NCBI GenBank assembly: GCA_038212215.1
Contig: JBBQUT010000042.1
Location: 1 to 35,213, forward strand
Reading direction: 5' to 3'
Source of the DNA: JALZAI01 sp038212215
GTDB taxonomy: Bacteria > Actinomycetota > Actinomycetes > Mycobacteriales > Jatrophihabitantaceae
DNA: 35,213 nucleotides
Shown here: in pieces, positions 15,769-23,103 of the stretch
Layout: the number at the start of each line of letters is the position of its first letter
Numbering within the stretch: the first letter of the stretch is position 1
Program-made: the position numbers and the translations under genes
Notes under the pieces: model-generated
Database searches by the model: none
Seen by the model: the letters and a program-made list of their open reading frames with translations, nothing else
Told to the model about the DNA's origin: nothing

Positions 15769-15981
15769 ATGGCGATCGAGGTGCAGCCGGTCGGTGAAGC
15801 GCTCTTCGATGACGTCCAAACGATCTTCGGCGTCAGAGGCCAGCCCGCGCGCTGTCAGTGTCAGGGATACCGGATGGGCTTCTACGCGCGGCGTACCGAC
15901 GACGTCCAGGGCCGTCGCGAGCTACTTCGCGACCAGGCGATCGAGGGGCACGGACTCGTGGCATATCCGTCATTGGGATGA
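15769..15981 (+). pseudogene. Truncated GNAT-like acetyltransferase
   Basis: The reading of 70 residues starts at ATG 15769 with AAGGA 7 bases upstream. The beginning MAIEVQPVGEALFDDVQTIFG followed by ARCQCQGYRMGFY resembles the N-terminus of a GNAT acyltransferase group with a CxCQ motif. The end, near GHGLVAYPSLG, looks like the start of the acetyl-CoA-binding core (GLVAY), after which the frame stops. A full member would be two to three times longer. Downstream to 16098 no other frame continues the domain clearly, so the 3' part appears deleted. Family recognition is from memory. Confidence 0.45.
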
Positions 15982-16098
15982 TCGGCTTCCCGAGTTGCGT
16001 CAGATTGATGAGACGTTCGACGCCGTCAGGTGCGTCAGATTCGATCAGACCGGACAGCCGTCGGCGCGGCCCACCGGCCGGAACTGGCTCGGTTCGGA

Positions 16099-16518
16099 TC
16101 ACCGATCCGGGTATGGGACTGCGCGCACGTCGAGCCCTTCGATTCCCGCAAAATCAGCGGGATTGCATGTGAACAGCGGAAGGTTTTCGGCAATTGCGGT
16201 TGCGGCGATCAGGGCGTCGTAAGCGCGTGCCGCCGATTTACGTCCCCCAGATCGCAGGGATGCTGCCACACGACCGAATGCACGCGCAGCCTCGCCTCCG
16301 AACGGAACCGTCTCGAAGTCGGATTCGGCCTGTTGGAGGTGCGCCTGCCGGGCGGCTCGCTCCTTCGAGGTGCGCGCCACATGTGGTCCGACCGAAAGCT
16401 CCGCCAGTGTGACGGCGCTGACGACTGAATCCTGTGGCAGGTCGGACGGATCTTCCAGCCGACCCAACAGGATGACCGTCGATGTGTCCAGCATGCCGCG
16501 GCCGTTCGAGACGCTCAC
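16099..16518 (-). CDS. vapC: VapC-type PIN-domain ribonuclease toxin (pair 1)
   Basis: The protein has 139 residues from GTG 16518. The PIN acidic residues are all present: Asp 11 in MLDTST, Glu 40 in TLAELSVG, Asp 101 in RAYDALIAATA and Asp 122 in NPADF. VapC toxins cleave RNA, often tRNA or rRNA, unless bound by their antitoxin. The GTG overlaps the antitoxin stop as GTGA (16515-16518), the usual coupling for such pairs. A second, divergent vapBC pair starts 150 bases beyond the antitoxin. Confidence 0.9.
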   Translation of the reverse strand: MSVSNGRGMLDTSTVILLGRLEDPSDLPQDSVVSAVTLAELSVGPHVARTSKERAARQAHLQQAESDFETVPFGGEAARAFGRVAASLRSGGRKSAARAYDALIAATAIAENLPLFTCNPADFAGIEGLDVRAVPYPDR

Positions 16519-16751
16519 AGCGTCGCGTCCAACACGGAGTCCAGATCTCTGCGCAGCGCGTCAGAGTCCACGCTGGGCAAGTGCCGACGCCGGGCGATCA
16601 GGTCGGCTGCTGACGGGCTTCGTCGGGTTCGTGGGCGTAGCTCGGCAACCTCGGTGCCATCGCGGGTGACGACGAGCGCCTCGCCTCGCACCACGCGGTC
16701 GAGCACCTCTCCCCCGTGGTTGCGCAGCTCGCGGACAGTCACGGATTCCAT
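16515..16751 (-). CDS. vapB: Phd/YefM-family antitoxin (pair 1)
   Basis: The protein has 78 residues from ATG 16751. The N-terminus SVTVRELRNHGGEVLDRVVRGEALVVTRDG is the Phd/YefM DNA-binding fold. The C-terminal tail (ARRRHLPSVDSDALRRDLDSVLD) would wrap the toxin. The family neutralises the cognate toxin and represses its own operon. TACCAT lies 6 bases upstream of the ATG, and the palindrome TCACCGGTGA directly behind it could be the operator. Confidence 0.88.
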   Translation of the reverse strand: MESVTVRELRNHGGEVLDRVVRGEALVVTRDGTEVAELRPRTRRSPSAADLIARRRHLPSVDSDALRRDLDSVLDATL

Positions 16752-16757
16752 CGGGCG

Positions 16758-16773
16758 ATGGTATCACCGGTGA
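16758..16773 (-). promoter_or_regulatory. Candidate -10 and operator of vapBC pair 1
   Basis: On the minus strand TACCAT (16763-16758) ends 6 bases before the antitoxin ATG, a leaderless arrangement. Immediately upstream is the perfect palindrome TCACCGGTGA (16764-16773). A repressor on this site would cover the -10 region, which fits autoregulation by the antitoxin-toxin complex. Confidence 0.45.
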
Positions 16774-16889
16774 GACACAAAGCGGCGCGAAGTGCGTCCG
16801 AATTGTTTCGATCCGAACATTGACGATTGCCGGTAAAGGCTCAACCCAGACGTCAATCTGCGAGCGGGGCTAGAGTGTGGCGAGACTGC

Positions 16890-16895
16890 TACGCT
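16890..16895 (+). promoter_or_regulatory. Candidate -10 of vapBC pair 2 (leaderless)
   Basis: TACGCT ends 7 bases before the antitoxin ATG at 16903 and fits the TANNNT pattern. No clear ribosome-binding site and no convincing -35 element is present. Confidence 0.4.
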
Positions 16896-16902
16896 GACGC
16901 AC

Positions 16903-17160
16903 ATGACCACTGTGGCGTCTCGCGATCTGCGCAATCACACAGCGGAAGTCCTACGGCAAGTTTCAGACGGCACCCGAGTCACGATCACGGTCAACGGCAA
17001 GCCAGTCGCTGAGATCGGCCCCGTTCGCGCCGCGCGCCCGCAATTCTTTACCAAGGCTAATCTCATCGCATTGAGCGCCGAGCACCAGGCTGACCCGGGT
17101 TTGTCCACGGACCTCGAGGAGATCGCTGGAGACACGACCGACGACCTGGACGCTGTGTGA
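16903..17160 (+). CDS. vapB: Phd/YefM-family antitoxin (pair 2)
   Basis: The protein has 85 residues from ATG 16903. The N-terminus TTVASRDLRNHTAEVLRQVSDGTRVTITVNGKPVAEI is the Phd/YefM fold. A longer acidic tail (STDLEEIAGDTTDDLDAV) should bind the toxin. It is related in fold to the pair 1 antitoxin but clearly diverged, so the two pairs need not cross-react. Its stop overlaps the toxin start as GTGA at 17157-17160. Confidence 0.9.
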   Translation: MTTVASRDLRNHTAEVLRQVSDGTRVTITVNGKPVAEIGPVRAARPQFFTKANLIALSAEHQADPGLSTDLEEIAGDTTDDLDAV

Positions 17161-17558
17161 GCCCGCGTGCTGCCTTGCTCGACACGAGTGTCCTGATCGC
17201 ACGGGAGTCAGGGCACCCCCTGGACGTCGACTCGCTGCCCGAGCAGACGGCCGTCAGCGTCGTCACGCTCGGCGAACTGCGCGCAGGTGTTCTAGCAGCG
17301 ACCAATACGGCGACCCGGGCTCGGCGCCTGTCGACCCTCGAGGCTGCCACCGCCGTCGAAGCGCTACCAGTCACGGCCGAAGCCGCCCGCCGATGGGCGG
17401 AATTGCGCGTGCGTCTAGCGGAACAAGGTCGCAGCGCCAAGATCAACGATCTGTGGATCGCCGCTGTCGCGATGGCGAACGGGATGGACGTCGTCACCCA
17501 GGACCACGACTTCGATGTCATCGAGGGAGTTGGCGGGCCGGCAGTCGTCCGAGTCTGA
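17157..17558 (+). CDS. vapC: VapC-type PIN-domain ribonuclease toxin (pair 2)
   Basis: The protein has 133 residues from GTG 17157. The PIN residues are Asp 9 in LLDTSVLIARE, Glu 40 in TLGELRAGV, Asp 98 in KINDLWIAAVA and acidic residues 116-118 in TQDHDFD. The active site looks complete. It is the toxin of the rightward vapBC pair, translationally coupled to its antitoxin. It converges on the ECF sigma gene, with a hairpin between them. Confidence 0.92.
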   Translation: MSPRAALLDTSVLIARESGHPLDVDSLPEQTAVSVVTLGELRAGVLAATNTATRARRLSTLEAATAVEALPVTAEAARRWAELRVRLAEQGRSAKINDLWIAAVAMANGMDVVTQDHDFDVIEGVGGPAVVRV

Positions 17559-17610
17559 CGTCGATGAGAGTCGGCCCGGTTGTTCAAGACCGAATATTGC
17601 CGGTTACCGG

Positions 17611-17630
17611 TAGCCAGTAGTTGCTGGCTA
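17611..17630. terminator. Stem-loop between convergent vapC and sigma factor genes
   Basis: TAGCCAG (17611-17617) and CTGGCTA (17624-17630) pair around a 6-base loop. The position between two converging genes fits a bidirectional terminator. No T-run follows. Confidence 0.45.
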
Positions 17631-17674
17631 GGGCGGCTGCACCACCGCGAGCTCGAGGTCTCCGAGACGGGATA

Positions 17675-18820
17675 TCAATCTCGCAGCGCATCGCGCAGGC
17701 GCGCAGCTTGTCGGGTGAGGTGATCGCGCTCGGCGACGTTGGTGGCAGCGCGGGCCGCGTCGCCGTACAGCCGAGCAGCGAGCGCGAGGGCGCCTGCCCG
17801 CCCCCTGAGGTACGCCTCGACCGCCAGGTATCTGGGGACCTTGGGATCTAGCTGTACGAGCACGGCGAGGCCGGCCTGCGCCCCGTCCGCCTCGCCTATC
17901 GCGACGGCACGGTTCAGACGTACGACGGGGTTGTTGGTGAGAGCGTCGAGCTCGTCGTACCACTCAACTATCTGCACCCAGTCGGTCTCATCCGCCGTGC
18001 GTGCGTCGGCGTGCAGGGCGGCGATCGCGGCCTGCGCCTGGTACTCGCCGAGTCGGTCGCCAGCCAGCGCCACCTGGAGGATCGCCACTCCCTCTGCGAT
18101 CAGTTCGGTGTCCCACCGGGACCGGTCCTGCTTGGCCAACGGTACGAGCGCACCGTCGGGTGTCGTACGCGCGGCATGGCGGGCATGGTGCAGCAGCATC
18201 AGCGCGAGTAGGCCGGCCGCCTCCTCGTCGTCGGTCATCGACGTAACCTGTCGGGCCAGCCGGATCGCCTCGTCGGCGAGGTCGACCTCACCGCTGTAGC
18301 CCTCGTTGAAGACCAGATAAAGCACCCGAAGGACGGTCGCCAGGTCACCGGGCTCGTCCAAGCGCACGCCGGAGACTGTGCGCTTGGCCCGGCTGATGCG
18401 CTGCGCCATAGTCGCCTCCGGGACCAGGTACGCCTCGGCGATTTGCCGTGTTGTCAGGCCGCCCACGGCTCGCAGCGTGAGCGCCACCGCGGACGACGGG
18501 GTGAGCGACGGGTGGGCGCAGAGAAAGTAGAGCTGCAGGGTGTCGTCGGCGTCCTCGGTCGGGCCGGGCGGTGGCTCGGCCTCGATTCGCGCCTCGCGGG
18601 TGCGCCGGGAGTTCGCCGTGCGGTTCGTGTCGAGGAATTTGCGCCAGCCGACTGTGGTCAGCCAGCCCTTCGGGTCCGCCGGCGGGTTCGTCGGCCACGT
18701 CGCGAGCGCCCGGATCAGCGCCTCCTGCACGGCGTCCTCGGCCGTCGCGAAGTCGGCGCCACGACGGACGAGGACACCGGTGACCGCGGGAATCAGCTCC
18801 CGCAGCAGTGTCTGGTTCAC
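17675..18820 (-). CDS. ECF42-type RNA polymerase sigma factor with C-terminal helical extension
   Basis: The protein has 381 residues from GTG 18820, which overlaps the YCII gene stop in a GTGA (18817-18820). Region 2 (about 5-75) carries the DAVQEALIRAL core and region 4 (about 125-170) the GLTTRQIAEAYLVPEATMAQRISRAK-like helix-turn-helix, which ends in the conserved ISRAKR. The remainder is a long helical TPR-like domain starting VFNEGYSG, typical of the ECF42 group. No anti-sigma gene is present. In this group the extra domain is thought to control activity, and the genes sit beside DGPF/YCII proteins, as here. Targets are unknown. Confidence 0.9.
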   Translation of the reverse strand: MNQTLLRELIPAVTGVLVRRGADFATAEDAVQEALIRALATWPTNPPADPKGWLTTVGWRKFLDTNRTANSRRTREARIEAEPPPGPTEDADDTLQLYFLCAHPSLTPSSAVALTLRAVGGLTTRQIAEAYLVPEATMAQRISRAKRTVSGVRLDEPGDLATVLRVLYLVFNEGYSGEVDLADEAIRLARQVTSMTDDEEAAGLLALMLLHHARHAARTTPDGALVPLAKQDRSRWDTELIAEGVAILQVALAGDRLGEYQAQAAIAALHADARTADETDWVQIVEWYDELDALTNNPVVRLNRAVAIGEADGAQAGLAVLVQLDPKVPRYLAVEAYLRGRAGALALAARLYGDAARAATNVAERDHLTRQAARLRDALRD

Positions 18821-19227
18821 TCCGCCACGGTAGGCATGGCGGTCAGGAACGGACGTACTTCGAGCCATTCATAGATCGGCTTGCCGTCCGGACCAGGCGC
18901 AGCCGAGAGCTCGCCCGCCAGCTCGACGGCTCGCTCGTAGGTCTCCACGTCGATCACCATCCAACCAGCGATCAGGTCCTTGGTCTCGGCGAACGGGCCG
19001 TCGGTGACCGGCGGCTGGCCCGCACCGTCGTAGCGGACGAACGTTCCCTGCGGGGACAGCGCCTGGCCGTCTACGTACTCACCGGTGCCCTCCAACCTGG
19101 TCGCGTAATCGTGCATGTACTGAATATGCGCGTCGATCTCCGCCGGCGTCCACCGATCCATCGGGTCGATGTCGAGGACGGGAGCCGGGCCGCCGCGGTA
19201 GTGCTTGAGCAGCAAGTATTTGGCCAT
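18817..19227 (-). CDS. YCII/DGPF-domain protein, partner of the ECF42 sigma factor
   Basis: The protein has 136 residues from ATG 19227, with AAAGGAA at good spacing; the frame stays open upstream but has no ribosome site. It begins AKYLLLKHYRGG and contains the diagnostic DGPFAETKDLIAGW motif. YCII-related proteins are small ferredoxin-like-fold proteins. Those paired with ECF42 sigma factors have no settled function, and a sensory or oxidative role has been proposed. The coupling with the sigma gene implies co-expression. Confidence 0.88.
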   Translation of the reverse strand: MAKYLLLKHYRGGPAPVLDIDPMDRWTPAEIDAHIQYMHDYATRLEGTGEYVDGQALSPQGTFVRYDGAGQPPVTDGPFAETKDLIAGWMVIDVETYERAVELAGELSAAPGPDGKPIYEWLEVRPFLTAMPTVAE

Positions 19228-19653
19228 GAGTGTTCCTTTCGATGCGCCGCGACCATTGTGACCGCGTTCGCACGGGGGACGATGCCGGGCGCGCGTTCTC
19301 GACATCGGCCGCGGCAAGTCACTGATCGGACTCGCCCGGGGGCACCACGTAGTCGCGGCGGAATTCGTACCTCCGTCGTGGTCGGATACTGGCGGCTAGA
19401 CCCAACCACGCTGACCCCAGCCGCCCCGTCCTCCACGATCGAACACGGCGTTTGGCTAGCGCGACAATCGCCTGTTCGGTCGGCCACTAAACCGAGCACG
19501 ACACGACAGGCTGAGATACCGCAATCTCGTCCACTCGAAGATCGATCTGCCAATCTCGAGCCATTCCGCCCGCCGCCTGTGCGGTCGCAACGAAGCTGCT
19601 CGCCGCACGGCAGGCTCTCCGCCCCGAGGCGTTACTCGACGTACGCTCTACCA
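19228..19653. other. 426-base intergenic region without a supported gene
   Basis: This gap separates the leftward YCII-sigma pair from the rightward GrpB-family gene. Long frames cross it, including one continuous with GrpB on the plus strand, but they read as Arg/Ser/Pro-rich antisense without family resemblance. It should hold the YCII-sigma promoter. I found no clear -35/-10 pair for it, which would fit control by an alternative sigma factor. Confidence 0.5.
19642..19647 (+). promoter_or_regulatory. Candidate -10 of the GrpB-family gene (leaderless)
   Basis: TACGCT ends 6 bases before GTG 19654. There is no Shine-Dalgarno sequence, so transcription probably begins at the start codon. This supports GTG 19654 over the ATG at 19678. 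Confidence 0.4.
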
Positions 19654-20259
19654 GTGCCAACCCCCGCTGAGATTACGATGCACCACGATGCTCGGCCGCC
19701 CGAGGGGCAATCCTCTTGGCTAGCGGGAAAGCAGCCACGTAGTGGGATACAGGTCGTGGAAGCGGATGACCACTGGCCCGACGACTTCGTCGTGCTGATG
19801 CAACTGATCCGCAGTGCGCTGGGTCCACGGGCACTGGCTGTGGAACACATCGGTTCGACATCCGTGCCGGACCTGCCCGCGGAACCCATCATCGACATCG
19901 ACTTGACCGTCGCCGATCCCGCGGACGAGGCGAACTGGCTAGCGCCGTTGGAGCGGGCGGGCTTTGAGCTGATTATTCGTGAGCCCTGGTGGCACGAGCA
20001 CCGCGCCCTGACGTTCGACGATCCGCGGTGCAACGTGCATGTTTTCGGCCCTTCGAGCCCGGAGACGATTCGGCATCGGATCTTGCGCGACTGGCTACGC
20101 CAGCATCCCGAAGACGTCGCGCTCTATGGCGACGCCAAGCTCAGCGCCGCGGAGACCTCGAATGCTGCTGGTGAACACGTGATGGATTACAACGCTCGCA
20201 AGGAGCCAGTCATTCGCGCCATCTACGACCGAGCCTTTCGGTCTGCCGGCCTGCTCTGA
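19654..20259 (+). CDS. GrpB family (UPF0157) nucleotidyltransferase-like protein
   Basis: The protein has 201 residues from GTG 19654. The start PTPAEIT resembles the usual N-terminus of this group. The core has VEHIGSTSVPDLPAEPIIDIDLTV, the GrpB/UPF0157 signature with the GS and D-x-D pattern of the nucleotidyltransferase superfamily, then WHEHR, NVHVF and RDWLRQHPEDVALY. In other members the domain is found alone or fused to dephospho-CoA kinase; the substrate is not known. A hairpin follows the stop. Confidence 0.88.
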   Translation: MPTPAEITMHHDARPPEGQSSWLAGKQPRSGIQVVEADDHWPDDFVVLMQLIRSALGPRALAVEHIGSTSVPDLPAEPIIDIDLTVADPADEANWLAPLERAGFELIIREPWWHEHRALTFDDPRCNVHVFGPSSPETIRHRILRDWLRQHPEDVALYGDAKLSAAETSNAAGEHVMDYNARKEPVIRAIYDRAFRSAGLL

Positions 20260-20260
20260 T

Positions 20261-20307
20261 TGAGCAGGGGCACGCTCGTGGCTCAATGAGCCACGTCGTG
20301 CTCCTCA
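20261..20307 (+). terminator. Long imperfect stem-loop after the GrpB-family gene
   Basis: CGTGGCTCA (20277-20285) and TGAGCCACG (20287-20295) form a 9-bp arm pair, extended by GCACG (20270-20274) with CGTGC (20297-20301) and by TGAG with CTCA at the ends. In a real RNA the middle bases would form the loop. It begins 2 bases after the stop and probably terminates transcription. The remaining 190 bases to the ligase start show no gene. Confidence 0.55.
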
Positions 20308-20497
20308 ATGTTCGCAGCTCGCGCAGGCTGATCGTCGTGTGCCTCCACATCGTAGCGCCAGAGTGCTATGCCACCAGCAACGATGAGTTCCGATCGAGTG
20401 GTGCGCAGCGGCGCCTTGGACGAGACTTGAACTCCGAGCCGGTTCGGCAGCGGCCCGTTAACAACCTGACGCACGCTGAGCCAATGGGAGCAGCACC

Positions 20498-22063
20498 ATG
20501 ACCGAAGAATTCGCATCGCTATCCTACGAACCGCTCACCCCGACGGCCTTTCTGGACCGCGCCGCGACCGCGCACGGCGACCGGACAGGGGTTATCGACG
20601 GTGCCGAGCGGTGGACGTACGCCGAGCTGCACGATCGAAGCCGGCGACTCGCCGGAGCCCTCGCACCACTGGCCGACGGACGACCTGTCGCGGTGCTCGC
20701 CCCGAACACGCACGTCATGTTGGAGACCAATTTCGGCGTGCCCTGGGCCGGGGTGCCACTCGTGGCGATCAACACCAGGTTGTCCGCCGCGGAGGTCGCT
20801 CACATCCTCGAGCACTGCGAGGCATCGGTACTCGTCCACGATCCCAGTTTCGACCACCTGCTCGACGAGGCGCTGGCTGCAATGAGCCGGCCACCGAGGC
20901 GCATTCGAGCCGGGGACGAGTACGAGGCACTTCTCGCGGATGCGGTTCCGAGCGCCGTTCGCCCGGATGACGAGCGCAGCCTGCTGTCGATCAACTACAC
21001 GTCCGGGACGACGGGTAGACCCAAGGGCGTGATGTATCACCATCGCGGCGCGTACCTGCAGGCACTGGCGATGGTCGGGCACACAGGCTTGTCGCCGTCC
21101 TCGGTGCACCTATGGACATTGCCGATGTTTCACTGCAACGGATGGTGTTTCCCATGGGCCGTTACCGCGGCCGCAGCCACTCATGTCTGCCTGCCCAAGG
21201 TCGACCCCGTCGAGATTTGGCGGCTGCTACGCGACACGGGCGTGACCCATCTCAACGGTGCCCCGACCGTGCTGTCGATGCTCGCGTACTCACCGGATGC
21301 CGCCCCGCTCGGGCGGACCGTGCGGGTCGCGACAGGAGGCGCTCCGCCGTCGCCGGCGATCTTGCGCCGGATGGATGAATTGGGATTCGACGTGACGCAC
21401 CTCTACGGATTGACCGAAACCTTCGGTCCGGCAATGATCTGCGACTGGCGTCCTGAGTGGGACGGTCTCGATGCCGACGCGCAGGCTCGTCTCAAGGCCC
21501 GGCAGGGCGTCGGGAACATGATCTCCTTTGCGGTTCGGGTGATCACCGACGACGGCATTGACGTGCCCGCCGATGCGACGACGACGGGCGAGATCGCCCT
21601 GCGCGGCAACAACGTGATGCTCGGCTACTTCAAGGATCGTGACGCGACAGCGGAGGCAGCGCCCGACGGGTGGTTCCGTACCGGCGATGTCGGAGTGCGC
21701 CATCCCGACGGGTACGTCGAACTCCGCGACCGGACGAAGGACGTGATCATCTCGGGCGGCGAGAACATCGCATCCGTCGAGATCGAGCAGGCAATCGCGG
21801 ACCATCCCGCGGTTCTCGACGTTGCTGTTATCGGCATCCCAGACGAGCGCTGGGGCGAGGTGCCGGCGGCGTTCGTCACTCTTCGGGACGGCGCGTCGGC
21901 CACCGAAGCGGAGATCATCGAACACGTGCGCACGCGCCTCGCGAGATTCAAGGCACCCAAGAGCGTCACCTTCGGCAAACTTCCCACGACGTCGACGGGA
22001 AAGATCCAGAAGTTCGTGCTGCGCTCCGATGCTTGGGCGGGCACCGACCGGCGGATCGGCTAG
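20498..22063 (+). CDS. AMP-forming acyl-CoA synthetase (fatty acid-CoA ligase family)
   Basis: The protein has 521 residues from ATG 20498, with GGGAGCA upstream. ANL-superfamily motifs are complete: YTSGTTGRPKGVMYHHRG, LYGLTETFGP, GWFRTGDVGVRHPDGYVEL, DRTKDVIISGGENI and the C-terminal lysine in TSTGKIQKF. It activates a carboxylic acid with ATP and CoA through an acyl-adenylate. The overall pattern resembles short- to medium-chain and FadD-type enzymes; the exact acid cannot be read. It stands alone and converges on the EamA gene 9 bases away. Confidence 0.92.
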   Translation: MTEEFASLSYEPLTPTAFLDRAATAHGDRTGVIDGAERWTYAELHDRSRRLAGALAPLADGRPVAVLAPNTHVMLETNFGVPWAGVPLVAINTRLSAAEVAHILEHCEASVLVHDPSFDHLLDEALAAMSRPPRRIRAGDEYEALLADAVPSAVRPDDERSLLSINYTSGTTGRPKGVMYHHRGAYLQALAMVGHTGLSPSSVHLWTLPMFHCNGWCFPWAVTAAAATHVCLPKVDPVEIWRLLRDTGVTHLNGAPTVLSMLAYSPDAAPLGRTVRVATGGAPPSPAILRRMDELGFDVTHLYGLTETFGPAMICDWRPEWDGLDADAQARLKARQGVGNMISFAVRVITDDGIDVPADATTTGEIALRGNNVMLGYFKDRDATAEAAPDGWFRTGDVGVRHPDGYVELRDRTKDVIISGGENIASVEIEQAIADHPAVLDVAVIGIPDERWGEVPAAFVTLRDGASATEAEIIEHVRTRLARFKAPKSVTFGKLPTTSTGKIQKFVLRSDAWAGTDRRIG

Positions 22064-22072
22064 CCGGAACCG

Positions 22073-23032
22073 TTATCGGATCATCGCGCGGCCGCGCGAC
22101 CGGCCGGCTTTGGGCACGCGATCCCCGCGCAGTTCGTCGACACGCACCAGCGCGACGCCGGCGACGATGAACGCGCCGCCAATGATCTGCACCACGCCCG
22201 GCAATTGGCCCAGCAGCAGCCAGGCGAACAGGATTGCGAAAAGTACCTCGGTGAGCCCGACGAAGGACGCAAGCCTGGCTCCGAGTCTGCGTGCTGCGCC
22301 GATGCCGGTGACGTAGGCCAGCGCCGCCGCGACGAACGACAGCCCGAGGACAGGGACCACCCAACTCACCGTGTGATCGACGAAGTGCACGGCGCGGAAC
22401 TCGACATGCATCGGCAATGCGCCCACGGCACCGACGGCCAACAGTCCGAGCGCGCCCACCGTCATGCCTGCCCACGCCATCGCAATCGGCGGCAACGGCT
22501 CATGTGCCGCCGAGGACAGCAGGAAGTAGGTGGCCAGGCCGACCGCGGCCGCGAGGCCCCACAGCACGCCAACCGGGTCGATGCGCTGCGAACCGGTGAG
22601 ATCGAGCACGAGTACGAGCCCGGCGAGCGCCGTCACCGCTCCCCCGACGGTCAGCCGCCTCGGACGGTGTCCGTGGCGCAACCACATCCAGCCCACGACG
22701 AGCACGATGCCGAGATACTCCAGCAGCAGCGCGACCCCGACCGACACGCGCTGGACGGCGTTGAAGAAACACAATTGGCACCCCGCGACCGCCACCAGAC
22801 CGTAAGTGATCACCGCGGGTGCGCCCTCGCGCAATCGACCCCACCGACCTCTCATCTGGACGAGCGCCGGGACGGTGAGCAGCAGCGCGGCCACCGTTAT
22901 CCGGGCAGTCACAGCGGCCCCGGGCGTCCATCCGGCATCGATCAGTGCGCTAGCGAATGTTCCCGACGTGCCAAAGCTTGCGGCGGACACCATCGCGAGA
23001 GCCAGGCCGGCCCCGCTGTTCGTGGCGTCCAT
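22073..23032 (-). CDS. EamA/DMT-family transporter (metabolite exporter type)
   Basis: The protein has 319 residues from ATG 23032, with GGAGG 8 bases upstream. It has ten hydrophobic segments in two EamA repeats (GTSGTFASALI near the start of the first, FVGLTEVLFAILFAWLLLGQLP in the second) and a basic C-terminal tail. Family members export amino acids, sugars, drugs or other metabolites. It is divergent from the CGNR regulator gene, 71 bases away, which probably controls it. Confidence 0.88.
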   Translation of the reverse strand: MDATNSGAGLALAMVSAASFGTSGTFASALIDAGWTPGAAVTARITVAALLLTVPALVQMRGRWGRLREGAPAVITYGLVAVAGCQLCFFNAVQRVSVGVALLLEYLGIVLVVGWMWLRHGHRPRRLTVGGAVTALAGLVLVLDLTGSQRIDPVGVLWGLAAAVGLATYFLLSSAAHEPLPPIAMAWAGMTVGALGLLAVGAVGALPMHVEFRAVHFVDHTVSWVVPVLGLSFVAAALAYVTGIGAARRLGARLASFVGLTEVLFAILFAWLLLGQLPGVVQIIGGAFIVAGVALVRVDELRGDRVPKAGRSRGRAMIR

Positions 23033-23073
23033 CGATGCAACCTCCGTAAGTTGTAATTTGCGGTACGGTTATG

Positions 23074-23102
23074 ACGCTATAGGTCGCAGTGAAAGGAGTC
23101 AA
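23074..23102 (-). promoter_or_regulatory. Candidate promoter of the EamA gene, overlapping the CGNR ribosome site
   Basis: On the minus strand TTGACT (23102-23097) and TAGCGT (23079-23074) are 17 bases apart. The -35 lies inside the Shine-Dalgarno region of the divergent CGNR gene. The central AT-rich stretch contains the imperfect half-sites GTTGTAA and TTATGAC, a possible regulator site. Confidence 0.4.
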
Positions 23103-23103
23103 C

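Noticed and set aside
16012..16050. Short direct repeat GCGTCAGATT
   Set aside because: Ten bases repeated once within 40 bases is too little to support a mobile-element scar without further evidence.
18808..20259. One long plus-strand frame covering the YCII antisense region and GrpB
   Set aside because: Only the part from 19654 resembles a protein family; the upstream part is antisense to the YCII gene plus unstructured intergenic sequence.
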